DNA of 13,897 nt from JAKZSU01 sp047517485 (GCA_047517485.1 JAKZSU010000031.1:1-13897); one strand, 5' to 3'. Positions 1 to 7,293 are shown, counted from the first letter of the stretch. Notes: generated by a model from the letters alone, not told the origin. A program made the numbers and translations.

Positions 1-143
1 ACCGGATCTTCAAATCCTACGAAGACATCGTCGCGCTGTGCTGCCAAGCCTGGAACAACCTCATCGACCAACCATGGAAGATCATGTCCCTCGGCATGCG
101 CAAATGGGCGCATGGGTTCTGATCAATGACCGTTGGTATTAGA
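1..143 (+). mobile_element. Right part of an IS630-like insertion sequence (right boundary approximate)
   Basis: The transposase tail ends at 122. IS630-family elements usually end within a few tens of bases of the stop codon and insert at TA dinucleotides. The stretch after the stop (GATCAATGACCGTTGGTATTAGATG) contains a TTGGTATTA block that would make a plausible terminal inverted repeat starting CTAATACCAA when read inwards, which would put the edge near 138-143. The left end is outside the window, so the inverted repeat cannot be checked. The boundary is inference. Confidence 0.45.
3..122 (+). CDS. IS630-family transposase, C-terminal fragment (runs off the left edge)
   Basis: This is the last 39 codons of an open frame that enters from outside the window and stops at TGA 120-122. 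The peptide starts RIFKSYEDIV and ends SLGMRKWAHGF. A tail of the form 'KSY-DIV--CC-AWN-L-DQPW-I-S-G-R-WAHGF' is, from memory, the conserved C-terminus of many alphaproteobacterial IS630/Tc1-mariner-type DDE transposases. The catalytic residues lie upstream of the window, so it cannot be told whether the element is intact. The tail itself has no frameshift. The family call rests on this short but characteristic tail. Confidence 0.85.
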   Translation, partial: RIFKSYEDIVALCCQAWNNLIDQPWKIMSLGMRKWAHGF

Positions 144-577
144 TGATTTTCATCGCATTTATGGTCGGGATTGGGACCGACGAAAAGTAATCGCGCCGCG
201 CCGGGGCCGCGCGCGGTGGCCGGATTTGTACCGGGAAGTACGGTCATTACCATATTTTGAGATCGCGACGATCCGCCCCGCCGGTGCTGGGGTCAAGCGG
301 TTGGCCAACGCGCGCCGATGATCTTCGGGCGGACCGGCCAGCTCGGCTCCCGAACATCGAGAGGATGGGCGAAACCAGTGACCGCGCGCGGATCCGGTAA
401 CTCTTCACGCCCGGCGCCAGCGAGGTCAAAATTGGCGATGACCGCGACGGTGTCGGTGGCCTCGGTCTGCTCGGGCCTACGAATAGCGACGGCGCGCGGT
501 CATGCCGTGCCGTCCAGTCGGGTCGCCGGGCTCGAGGGCCATACCACGGTGGATTGGCGGGTTCAGTCGACACCCCG
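144..577. other. Gene-free stretch between the IS630-like tail and the terminator
   Basis: Only short frames with arginine- and proline-rich, low-information translations occur here on both strands. None has a recognisable domain, a convincing Shine-Dalgarno site or a family resemblance, so I call no gene. The base composition is similar to the flanking genes. The stretch may be decayed sequence beside the IS element. I saw no direct repeats or tRNA-like structure in it. Confidence 0.5.
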
Positions 578-611
578 CAAAACGAATCGGTTACCCGATT
601 CGTTTTGTTTT
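578..611. terminator. Perfect 13-bp hairpin, bidirectional intrinsic terminator for the TAXI gene
   Basis: CAAAACGAATCGG (578-590) and CCGATTCGTTTTG (595-607) are exact reverse complements separated by the 4-nt loop TTAC. A T-rich tail (TTT, then T after 607) follows on the plus strand, and the A/T-rich stem base gives a TTTTG tail on the minus strand. It starts 45 nt beyond the minus-strand stop of the TAXI gene at 652. This is the expected place for its transcription terminator, and it would also block read-through from the IS element on the left. Confidence 0.8.
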
Positions 612-651
612 CACCGGCCGATCGGAAAATGAGTACGCATTTGGGCCGCGA

Positions 652-1602
652 TCACTCCATCACCCCTTGGTCGCGAAAAAATTGCAAGGCGCCGGGGTGA
701 AACGGGACACCGACGGGGGTCGCCAAGCTTTCGATCGTCGCGTTTTGCATCGCGTTGACCACCGCCGCCATATCGCCGACATGCGCGACTAGCGCCTCGA
801 CCACCGCGTAGACGACATCGTCGGGGACGTCGGCGCGGGCGATCATGTGGGTCCAGGTGCCGAAGGTCTTGAGATCCTCGTCGAGACCGGGATAGGCGCC
901 GGCGGGAATGATCCGCCGCACATACTGCGGATTGAACTGCTGCAACGCCGCCAGGCGGTCGTCGGATATCGACAGCAGCCGGATCGGCCGCGCCGAGGCG
1001 GTGTCCATGATCGCGCCCGAGGGCACCGAGGTGAGGACGCCGAAGGCATCGATATGGCCGTCCTTGAGCAGCGCCACGGCGTCGGTATAGCCGACATGGT
1101 TGACCTTGCCGAGGTCGTCGTAGCTCAGACCGAAGACCGCCAGCGCGTGACGGGTGGCTTGTTCGCCGCTGTGGCCGCGCGGGCCCACCGCGATGTCGCG
1201 CCCATCCATGTCGGCGATGGTGATGATGCCGCTGCTGGCGGCGGTCACGAACTGAAACCATTGGGGATAGAGCGAGACCAGGTGGCGCACCTCGGTCGAC
1301 TGGCCCTTGAACGGCGCGCGGCCTTCCATCGCATCGACAGTCGAGGTCACATTGCCGAAGCCGAATGACGCCTTGCCCCTTTCGATGGCGATGACATTGC
1401 TGATTCCGCCGCCGGGCATGACCCGCAATCGCATGCCGAGTTCGTTGTCGCGGACGAAATTGCTGATCGCGCCGCCGAGCGGATACCACGAGCCGCCTTG
1501 CGGCCCGGTCATGAAGCGATAGTCCTTGGCGGAAGCGGTCGCGCTCAGCAGCAACGCGATCGCAAATATCACGCCGAAGGCGCGCCCGAGCGTGGAAATC
1601 AT
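652..1602 (-). CDS. TAXI-family TRAP transporter solute-binding protein, periplasmic
   Basis: This encodes a 316-residue secreted binding protein of the TAXI (TRAP-associated extracytoplasmic immunogenic) family, which captures small organic solutes for a tripartite ATP-independent transporter. A signal peptide is clear: a hydrophobic run at residues 8-20, then a small-residue site ending SATASA, giving likely cleavage after residue 25. The family signature follows at once (FMTGPQGGSWYPLGGAIS, about 30-47), then the MPGGGISN and FGFGNV segments typical of TAXI proteins. The length is normal for the family. The start is ATG at 1602 with AAGGAG (1611-1616) 8 nt upstream. No DctQ/M-type membrane gene is visible in the window, so the binding protein is orphaned here. 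Its ligand cannot be told from sequence; glutamate or other carboxylates are known for relatives. Its ribosome binding site directly abuts the edge of the palindromic repeat element at 1617. Confidence 0.9.
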   Translation of the reverse strand: MISTLGRAFGVIFAIALLLSATASAKDYRFMTGPQGGSWYPLGGAISNFVRDNELGMRLRVMPGGGISNVIAIERGKASFGFGNVTSTVDAMEGRAPFKGQSTEVRHLVSLYPQWFQFVTAASSGIITIADMDGRDIAVGPRGHSGEQATRHALAVFGLSYDDLGKVNHVGYTDAVALLKDGHIDAFGVLTSVPSGAIMDTASARPIRLLSISDDRLAALQQFNPQYVRRIIPAGAYPGLDEDLKTFGTWTHMIARADVPDDVVYAVVEALVAHVGDMAAVVNAMQNATIESLATPVGVPFHPGALQFFRDQGVME

Positions 1603-1616
1603 GCCGAAATCTCCTT

Positions 1617-1881
1617 AAGCATTTTTCGACCTAATGGGGTCGGTTTGACCGCGCTCCCGCGGCCCGTGGCTAGGCGCGCGGTGCCGCGCGATGTGTGTTG
1701 TGCATCGGGCAAGCCGCGCAACGACGTCCACGGGCCGCGGGAGCGCGGCCTGCGGTGGGACCCTTGCCATTTCGGGTGCGTCGCGACGCTCGGCCGATGC
1801 GCCGCATCGCCCGTCGCGTCGCTCCACCTCGAAAAGACAATTTGTCCCATCAAACCGATCCCATTAGGTCGGAAAGTGCTT
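1617..1881. repeat. MITE-like palindromic element with nested inverted repeats
   Basis: The ends are inverted repeats of 32 bp with 29 matches: 1617-1648 (AAGCATTTTTCGACCTAATG...) against the reverse complement of 1850-1881. Inside lies a second, perfect 21-bp inverted repeat, CCGCGCTCCCGCGGCCCGTGG at 1649-1669 against 1728-1748, which starts directly after the left terminal repeat. A TTA at 1615-1617 and another at 1881-1883 could be a 3-bp target duplication. There is no convincing coding frame inside. The overall shape fits a non-autonomous miniature transposable element or a large intergenic repeat. It fills most of the 398-bp gap between the TAXI and SDR genes and must be crossed by, or supply, the TAXI promoter. 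Confidence 0.8.
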
Positions 1882-2000
1882 TAGTTGGCCGTGCCGACCA
1901 CGCTATCCCATGCGCCCGGTGATCGCCATCCTCGAAATACCGCAAATCCCCGCGCCTTGGTATAGTACCGGCTGGCCACACTCGGGGATAAGACAAAGAC

Positions 2001-2858
2001 ATGACTGACAAGAAGCTCGCCGGCAAGGTCGCCCTGATCACCGGCGGCGCGCGCGGCCTGGGGCGCGGCTATGCGCTGCGGCTCGCCGGCATGGGCGCCG
2101 ACGTCGCGATCATCGACCGCAATTTGAGGGCGGCGGCGGTCTATGAATTCGAACAAGCGCTGCTCACCGCCGACACGGTAATGGCCGAGTGCGAGGCGTT
2201 GGGCGTGCGCGCGATGGGGATCGAGGCCGATCTGACTGACCGCGCCGCCACCGAAAAAGCGGTCGCCGATATCGCCGCCGCGATGGGCCGGATCGACATC
2301 GCGATCGCCAACGCCGGCGGCGGCACCGTGGTGTTCGCCGACGAGCGCGACCCGGGCGCCGGCGCGAATGACCCGGGCGCGGGCGCGAATGATGTCGTGG
2401 ACGAGGTCACCACCGGCACCCCCGCCGACTGCGACCAGGCGATGCTGACCCGGGTGCTGGACCTCAACGTCAACACCTGCATGTACACCTGCATGGCGGT
2501 CGCGCCGTATATGAAGCGACAGGGCGGCGGCAAGATCGTCACCGTGTCGTCGACCGCCGGGATCGACGCGCACGGCAGCTATCATCCGTACGGCACCGCG
2601 AAAGCGGCGATCATTCATTATACGCGGGCCTTGGCGCAGGAGCTCGGCCCCTTCAACATCAACGTCAACGCCATCGCGCCGGGTATTATCCGCACCGGGC
2701 GCCTCGGCGACCGCGCCGCGATGGCCGCCGAGGTGGTACCGCTCGGGCGCGAAGGCACCATCGAGGAATGCGCCGGGGTGGTCGAGTTCCTGGTCACCGA
2801 TTTATCGGATTACGTCACCGGGCGGACGATCATGATCGACGGCGGCCTGGTGCGCTGA
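2001..2858 (+). CDS. Short-chain dehydrogenase/reductase (SDR), NAD(H)-type
   Basis: This 285-residue classical SDR oxidises an alcohol or reduces a ketone with a nicotinamide cofactor. The Rossmann motif TGGARGLG lies at residues 14-21. An acidic D39 after the second strand favours NAD(H) over NADP(H). NAG is at 104-106 and structural N156 follows. The catalytic set is S184, Y197 and K201 (YGTAK), with the usual 13-residue Ser-Tyr spacing. The C-terminal part has the family's typical INVNAIAPG and ITIDGG-like (MIDGG) segments. It is longer than the usual roughly 250 residues because of inserts near 40-58 and at 113-140. The second insert holds a 21-bp in-frame tandem duplication (DPGAGAN twice, residues 117-130). 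The start is ATG 2001 with a weak GGGGA at 1984-1988. It is the first gene of a three-gene plus-strand operon and its TGA overlaps the next ATG. The substrate is unknown. Confidence 0.92.
   Translation: MTDKKLAGKVALITGGARGLGRGYALRLAGMGADVAIIDRNLRAAAVYEFEQALLTADTVMAECEALGVRAMGIEADLTDRAATEKAVADIAAAMGRIDIAIANAGGGTVVFADERDPGAGANDPGAGANDVVDEVTTGTPADCDQAMLTRVLDLNVNTCMYTCMAVAPYMKRQGGGKIVTVSSTAGIDAHGSYHPYGTAKAAIIHYTRALAQELGPFNINVNAIAPGIIRTGRLGDRAAMAAEVVPLGREGTIEECAGVVEFLVTDLSDYVTGRTIMIDGGLVR
2349..2390 (+). repeat. 21-bp in-frame tandem duplication inside the SDR gene
   Basis: Two adjacent 21-bp copies lie at 2349-2369 and 2370-2390 and differ at one base (GCC against GCG, a silent change). Each encodes DPGAGAN. 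The duplication falls in the segment after the NAG motif, normally a surface region of the fold, so the enzyme probably tolerates it. The single difference shows that it is not a fresh duplication or an assembly stutter. Confidence 0.9.
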
Positions 2859-3550
2859 TGACCCGACAGCTCGACATCTATATCGACGTCAAAAGCCCCT
2901 ACGCCTATCTCGCGATCGCGCCGGCGTGGACCTTCGAGCGCGACTTCGATCTCACCCTCAATTGGCTGCCGTTCACCCTCGACATTGCCAGCTATCGCGG
3001 CTCGGCGGAGGTCGATGACGAGCGCCATGTGCTGCACGAGGAACGCTCGCGCTATCAATGGCGGCGCGTCCGCTACGCCTATATGGACGCGCGCCGCCAC
3101 GCCAATCTGCGCGGCCTGACGATTTTGTGGACCCAGAAGGTCTGGGACTCGACGCTCGCCGGTATCGGCATGCTGTACGCCAAGGACCACGGGGTGTTCC
3201 GCGCTTATGCCGACCTCACTTTCGAACGCTTCTGGCGCCGCGATCTCGACATCGAGGATGGGGCGGTTGTCGCCGCCGTATTGACCGAGGCCGGCGCCGA
3301 CGGCGACGGCTTTTCCGCATATGCGGCGGGCGAGGGGCGCGAAGCGCTCGACGCGATCCACGCGCAGGGCGACGAGGCGGGGGTATTTGGCGTCCCCGCT
3401 ATCGTCCTCGAAGGCGAGGTATTCTGGGGCCGCGAGCAGTTCCCCATGGTGCGGTTGCGCCTCAATGAGCTCGGACTGGGGCGCGGCGGCAAGCCGGCAC
3501 TGGTCGACGTCGCCTACCCCTGGAGGGCTGGCGCCCCCGGCGTAATATAA
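2858..3550 (+). CDS. 2-hydroxychromene-2-carboxylate isomerase / DsbA-like thioredoxin-fold protein
   Basis: This 230-residue protein resembles the HCCA-isomerase branch of the DsbA-like superfamily (relatives of kappa-class GST). Characterised members use glutathione to isomerise 2-hydroxychromene-2-carboxylate in naphthalene breakdown. The N-terminus has DVKSPYAYLA with S13 where that branch has its active-site serine, so it lacks the CxxC of redox DsbA proteins. The C-terminal GVFGVPAIVLEGEVFWG block (about 175-191) carries the cis-proline loop and the family's typical ending. ATG 2858-2860 overlaps the SDR stop (TGATG), implying translational coupling. The next gene begins 13 nt after its stop. 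Most bacterial members are uncharacterised and need not act on chromenes. Given its partners it may work as a GSH-dependent isomerase or transferase in an epoxide or carboxylate pathway, which is inference. Confidence 0.87.
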   Translation: MTRQLDIYIDVKSPYAYLAIAPAWTFERDFDLTLNWLPFTLDIASYRGSAEVDDERHVLHEERSRYQWRRVRYAYMDARRHANLRGLTILWTQKVWDSTLAGIGMLYAKDHGVFRAYADLTFERFWRRDLDIEDGAVVAAVLTEAGADGDGFSAYAAGEGREALDAIHAQGDEAGVFGVPAIVLEGEVFWGREQFPMVRLRLNELGLGRGGKPALVDVAYPWRAGAPGVI

Positions 3551-3563
3551 GAAAGTGACGAAG

Positions 3564-4541
3564 ATGCACGACCAATTCACTTTGCGGAACATCGAGACCA
3601 ACGGGATCACCTTGCGCGCGGCTGTCGAGGGCGATGGGCCGCTGGTGATCCTGGTGCACGGCTGGCCCGAGCTCTGGTATTCGTGTCGCCATCAGATCAA
3701 GCCGCTGGCCGCCGCCGGCTACCGCGTCATCGCGCCCGACGTACGAGGCTACGGCGGCAGCGACAAACCGCACGCCGTGGAGGCCTACGACATGGCGACG
3801 ATCATGGCCGACGTGGTTGGTCTGATCGACGCGTTCGGCGAGGATACCGCTATTTTGATCGGCCACGATTGGGGCGCGCCGATCGTCTGGAACACCGCGA
3901 CCCTGCACCCCGAGCGGGTGCGCGCGGTCGCCGGGCTCAGCGTCCCCTACCGCAAGCGCGCGCCGGTCAGCCAAATCCAAATCTGGAAGAAATTCTACGC
4001 CGGCAAGTTCTTCTACCAACTCTATTTCCAGGACGAGGGCGTCGCCGAGGCCGAGCTCGAAGCCGATGTCGCCGCATCCTTACGAAAAATATACTTCTCC
4101 GCCTCGGGCGACGCGGCGGCAAACTTCGGCGCCACGGCTCCCGCCGACCGGCCGCCGCAGAGCGACATGCTCGGCCCGCTGGTCGACCCGGACCCGTTCC
4201 CGGCGTGGCAAACCGCGGAAGATCTCGCCTACTTCGCCGCCAATTATGAGGCCAGCGGCTTCCGCGGCCCGCTCAACCGCTACCGCAACCAACAAAGAGA
4301 CTTCGACAACTTGCCGGACATGGGCGCGCTGCCAGTCCGCCAGCCAAGCTGCTTCATCGCCGGCAGCAACGACGTCGTCCGCCGCTTCGTCCCCAACGTC
4401 GACCCCTACGCCGATGTCGCCAGCCACTGCGAGGACCTGCGCTTTAGCGAAATCATCGAGGGCCCAGGGCATTGGGTGCAGCAAGAGGCGCCGGGCGAGG
4501 TGACGCAGGCGCTGCTGCGGTTTTTGAGCGAGGTGGGGTGA
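3564..4541 (+). CDS. Epoxide-hydrolase-like alpha/beta-hydrolase
   Basis: This 325-residue alpha/beta-hydrolase matches the soluble epoxide hydrolase subfamily, which opens epoxides to diols through an aspartyl-ester intermediate. HGWPE (32-36) supplies the oxyanion hole, DVRGYGGSDKP (59-69) is the conserved turn, and GHDWGA puts the nucleophile at D102. D270 in GSNDVV is the likely acid and H303 in GPGHWVQQEAP the base. Tyrosines in the cap (for example in FYAGKFFYQLY and NRYRN) could be the ring-opening tyrosines. I choose ATG 3564. The in-frame GTG at 3555 is possible but has no better ribosome binding site. It is the third gene of the SDR/HCCA-like operon. Its stop is 12 nt from the stop of the convergent ThDP-enzyme gene, leaving no room for an ordinary terminator. 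A haloalkane dehalogenase is less likely: HGWPE is the epoxide-hydrolase form of the motif, and the cap tyrosines also point that way. Confidence 0.88.
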   Translation: MHDQFTLRNIETNGITLRAAVEGDGPLVILVHGWPELWYSCRHQIKPLAAAGYRVIAPDVRGYGGSDKPHAVEAYDMATIMADVVGLIDAFGEDTAILIGHDWGAPIVWNTATLHPERVRAVAGLSVPYRKRAPVSQIQIWKKFYAGKFFYQLYFQDEGVAEAELEADVAASLRKIYFSASGDAAANFGATAPADRPPQSDMLGPLVDPDPFPAWQTAEDLAYFAANYEASGFRGPLNRYRNQQRDFDNLPDMGALPVRQPSCFIAGSNDVVRRFVPNVDPYADVASHCEDLRFSEIIEGPGHWVQQEAPGEVTQALLRFLSEVG

Positions 4542-4553
4542 TTTAGCCCCCGA

Positions 4554-6278
4554 TCATCCCGCCGCCAGCGGCGATGTCACATCCCGGAAGCTTGGCTCGA
4601 ACGACGTCACCACATCCACTACCGTCGGCTGACCCGACGCCAACGCCTCTTTCAGCGCCGCGCCGATCTCGCCGGGTTTTTCCACCCGTATCCCGTTCAC
4701 GCCCATCGCCTTGGCGATCTCAGCAAAGTTCATATCGGCGAACGTGCTGTTGATGGTGCGGTTGCCTTGGCCGTGTTTGACCCAGCCGAGCGCGCTGTTG
4801 TTGAGGATGACCGAGACGATCGGGATGTTTTCGTCGCGCGCGGTCATGATGGCGTTGATCGCCATGCCGAAGCCGCCGTCGCCGCTCACCGCGACCACCT
4901 GGCGGTCGGGGTAGATGAGCTTGCCGGCCAGTGCCGCCGGTAGGGCGTAGCCCATCGCGCCGATGCCGGGCATCAGTAGCGAGCCCGGCGCCTTGGTCTG
5001 GAAATAGTGCACCATGAACAGGCGGTTTTCGCCGGCGTCGCAGGTGAACAGCGCGTCGTCGTCGGTGGCGGCGAGGATCTCCTTGAACAGGCGTTGCGGC
5101 AGGATCGGTTCGTCGTCGGAGGCGTAGCCCGGGTCTTCGAAAAAGCCGTGGGTCTTGCGTGCCGCGTCCAGTGCCGCCTTGCGCGCCGCGACCGTGTCGG
5201 CGGCAGGGGCTTGTACCGCTTCGGCGATCTGCGCCAGCGCCAGGGCGGCGTCGCCGATTACCACCGTGTCACTGGGAAACGTCCAGCTTGCGTTTTTAGG
5301 CTCGACGTCGATCTGCACGATCGTCTGGCGGGTGGGATCGATCATCGCCGGATTTTCATTGACCGTGTCGGCCGGGCCGAGGCGGGTGCCGACCGCCAAG
5401 ACCAAGTCGGCCTCGCCGATCACGCTGTTCGCCGTGGTCTGGCCGAAATTGCCGCAGACCCCAAGCGCCCACTCGCCGGTCTCGGGGTAGACGCCCTTGC
5501 CCGACGCGCTGGTGGCGATCGGCGCGCCGACTCGCGCGGCGAGGTCGGCTAATTGGTCGTAGGCTTGGGATATGCGCACCCCGTTGCCGGCGATGATCAC
5601 CGGCCGCTCGGCGGCGGCGAGCGCGGCCGCGGCGGCGTCGACGCTGGCCTGGTCGGCCGCTTGCGGCGCGGGAATATAATGCTTGGTCGGATAGAGAAAC
5701 GGCCGCTTGTCGGGATCGACGGTGCCGGCGAAGCAGCCCGAATGATAGACCACGGCGACCGGGCCGCGCTCGCCCGTAAGCGCGTGTTTGATCGCCAGTT
5801 GGGTGGCATGCACCGCCTCGGTCGGCTGATACGCGGCGGCGGTGTGTTTGGTCACCGCGGACAGCGCCCGCACCGTATCGGCGGCGCCATAGTCGCCGGT
5901 GCCGCTTTGATAGGGCGCGTGCTGGGTGAATGGGGCGACATCGGAGAAGTCGGTGAGAAACAGCATCGGCGAGGATCCGAAATGCGCCTCCAAAGTGCCC
6001 AAAAAGCCGTTCGCCAGCATGAAAATGCCCTGGCCGGTGCAGACGCCGGGCTTGCCGGTTAGCCGGCCATAGACTTCCGCCATCACGCTCGCCAATTGCT
6101 CGTGGCGGACGAGGACGCAGCGCACGCTGTCCTGGTGGTCGTAGAGCGCGTCGTAGAGCCGGCCCATATGGCCGCCGGCGATGCCGAACACCATGTCGAT
6201 ACCGGCGTCCTCGAGCACGCGCACGATGCCTTCGGCGGCGCGCACCTCTTCCGCGAGCATTTTCTCGGTCGTCGACAT
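4554..6278 (-). CDS. Thiamine-diphosphate-dependent enzyme, acetolactate-synthase-like
   Basis: This 574-residue protein has the three-domain fold of the acetolactate synthase / pyruvate oxidase superfamily. The N-terminal PYR domain carries RHEQLA with catalytic E60. The central domain follows (around AERPVIIAGNGVR to VVIGDAALAL). The C-terminal PP domain has the ThDP/Mg motif GDGGFGMAI at 466 with NN at 493-494, the standard spacing. The segment after the catalytic Glu reads VCTGQGIFMLANGFLG and lacks the GPG of true acetolactate synthases, so a ketoacid decarboxylase, carboligase or lyase of another type is likely. No ilvN-type small subunit is nearby. I place the start at ATG 6278 with GGAGG 4 nt upstream; longer upstream frames would run into the divergent oxygenase gene. 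The reaction is not predictable from sequence alone. Confidence 0.9.
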   Translation of the reverse strand: MSTTEKMLAEEVRAAEGIVRVLEDAGIDMVFGIAGGHMGRLYDALYDHQDSVRCVLVRHEQLASVMAEVYGRLTGKPGVCTGQGIFMLANGFLGTLEAHFGSSPMLFLTDFSDVAPFTQHAPYQSGTGDYGAADTVRALSAVTKHTAAAYQPTEAVHATQLAIKHALTGERGPVAVVYHSGCFAGTVDPDKRPFLYPTKHYIPAPQAADQASVDAAAAALAAAERPVIIAGNGVRISQAYDQLADLAARVGAPIATSASGKGVYPETGEWALGVCGNFGQTTANSVIGEADLVLAVGTRLGPADTVNENPAMIDPTRQTIVQIDVEPKNASWTFPSDTVVIGDAALALAQIAEAVQAPAADTVAARKAALDAARKTHGFFEDPGYASDDEPILPQRLFKEILAATDDDALFTCDAGENRLFMVHYFQTKAPGSLLMPGIGAMGYALPAALAGKLIYPDRQVVAVSGDGGFGMAINAIMTARDENIPIVSVILNNSALGWVKHGQGNRTINSTFADMNFAEIAKAMGVNGIRVEKPGEIGAALKEALASGQPTVVDVVTSFEPSFRDVTSPLAAG

Positions 6279-6312
6279 GGGGCCTCCAGGGGGACTAGTA
6301 TGGCGGGTGAAA

Positions 6313-6341
6313 TTGGACGGGCGATTTCTGTCGCCTAAACT
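6313..6341 (+). promoter_or_regulatory. Possible sigma-70-type promoter with palindromic spacer, upstream of the TauD-like gene
   Basis: TTGGAC (6313-6318) and TAAACT (6336-6341) are separated by exactly 17 nt. The spacer ends in the inverted repeat GGCGA TTTCTG TCGCC (6320-6335), which could be an operator. The -35 box matches consensus weakly (3/6) and the -10 moderately (4/6). It lies in the 109-bp gap between two divergent starts and about 46 nt before the TTG start of the oxygenase. This is pattern-matching by eye. Confidence 0.3.
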
Positions 6342-6375
6342 ATGGCGCGCACGGCCTTGCCGCAAGCCGCCTAGC

Positions 6376-6390
6376 AGGAGTGCTGCGTTG
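6376..6390 (+). promoter_or_regulatory. Ribosome binding site that fixes a TTG start for the TauD-like gene
   Basis: AGGAG at 6376-6380 is followed 7 nt later by TTG at 6388-6390, in frame with the oxygenase. Starting here gives EPTITPLDATLGAVV, which matches the way TauD/TfdA proteins begin. The longer in-frame ATG at 6181 would run through the divergent gene's start and add 69 residues of non-family sequence. Confidence 0.85.
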
Positions 6391-7293
6391 GAACCGACGA
6401 TTACGCCGCTCGACGCCACGCTCGGGGCCGTCGTTACCGATCTCGACCTCGCCGCCCTCGACGCGGCGACTTGGGCGTGTGTCGAGGACGCGTTTCACCA
6501 ATACGCGATCCTCGTCTTTCCGGCGCAGAATCTGACCGAGGACGCGCAGAACGACTTCGCCAATCGGTTCGGCGATATCGAGTATCTGCGCGGTGATTCA
6601 GACACCAAGGCGGTCTCGATCAGCAACCAGAAGACCGGCGGATCGACCGATAATCCCGACGAGCATCGCTACCAAATTCAGCGCGGTAACGAGGGCTGGC
6701 ATACCGACAGCTCGTACATGCCGCTGGCGGCGAAAGCGTCGATGTTGTCGGCGCAAACCGTGCCGTCGGCCGGCGGCGAGACCGAATGGGCCGACATGCG
6801 CGCCGCCTACGACGCGCTCGACGAGGAAATGAAGGCACGGATCGAGGATCTGTCCGCTCACCACTCGCTTTACCAGAGCCAGGCCAAGATCGGCTACACC
6901 ATGGAGACCGGCGCCGGCTACGGCTTTCATACCAAGGGCGCGCCGCTTCGCCCGCTGGTCAAACCCCACCCGGTGACCGGCCGCAAGGCGCTGTTCATCG
7001 GCCGCCACGCCTACAGTATCCCCGGCTTCGATCGGGCGGAGGCGAAGGCGCTGCTCGACGAGTTGGTCGATTTCGCCTGCCGGGCGCCGCGAACCTATGC
7101 CCACAGCTGGAAGCCCGGCGACGTGGTTATTTGGGATAATCGGTGCGTCCTGCACCGGGTGCGGCCCTACGACTACGCCGAGCCGCGCAGCATGCGCCAC
7201 ACCCGCATTGCCGGCGACCCAAAGAGCGAACTCGTGGTCACCGGGCGCGACGAACGAGCGGCGGATTTCGTACCCTCAGCGTCGAATAATTAA
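6388..7293 (+). CDS. TauD/TfdA-family Fe(II)/2-oxoglutarate-dependent dioxygenase
   Basis: This 301-residue cytosolic oxygenase is read from a TTG start. The family hydroxylates or cleaves small molecules such as taurine, 2,4-D and alkyl sulfates, coupled to 2-oxoglutarate decarboxylation. The N-terminal ITPLDATLGAVVTDLDL matches the family opening. Iron ligands are H105 and D107 (GWHTDSSYM) and distal H256 (NRCVLHRV). The nearby RSMRHTRIAGD supplies the arginine that binds 2-oxoglutarate. The usual WKPGDVVIWDN strand precedes the distal histidine. It is divergent from the ThDP-enzyme gene with 109 bp between starts, so the two may share a control region. The natural substrate is unknown. Oxidative removal of a sulfonate, an ether-linked group or another substituent before the downstream hydrolases act would be plausible, but that is inference. 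Confidence 0.92.
   Translation: MEPTITPLDATLGAVVTDLDLAALDAATWACVEDAFHQYAILVFPAQNLTEDAQNDFANRFGDIEYLRGDSDTKAVSISNQKTGGSTDNPDEHRYQIQRGNEGWHTDSSYMPLAAKASMLSAQTVPSAGGETEWADMRAAYDALDEEMKARIEDLSAHHSLYQSQAKIGYTMETGAGYGFHTKGAPLRPLVKPHPVTGRKALFIGRHAYSIPGFDRAEAKALLDELVDFACRAPRTYAHSWKPGDVVIWDNRCVLHRVRPYDYAEPRSMRHTRIAGDPKSELVVTGRDERAADFVPSASNN

Noticed and set aside
247..632. Overlapping 100-residue open frames on both strands downstream of the IS630-like tail
   Set aside because: Translations are Arg/Pro/Ser-rich without family resemblance, lack a ribosome binding site and run through the terminator hairpin. They are chance frames of GC-rich DNA.
1617..1853. Small coding frames inside the palindromic element
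   Set aside because: They exist only because the repeat is GC-rich. They cross the inverted repeats on both strands and have no ribosome binding site.
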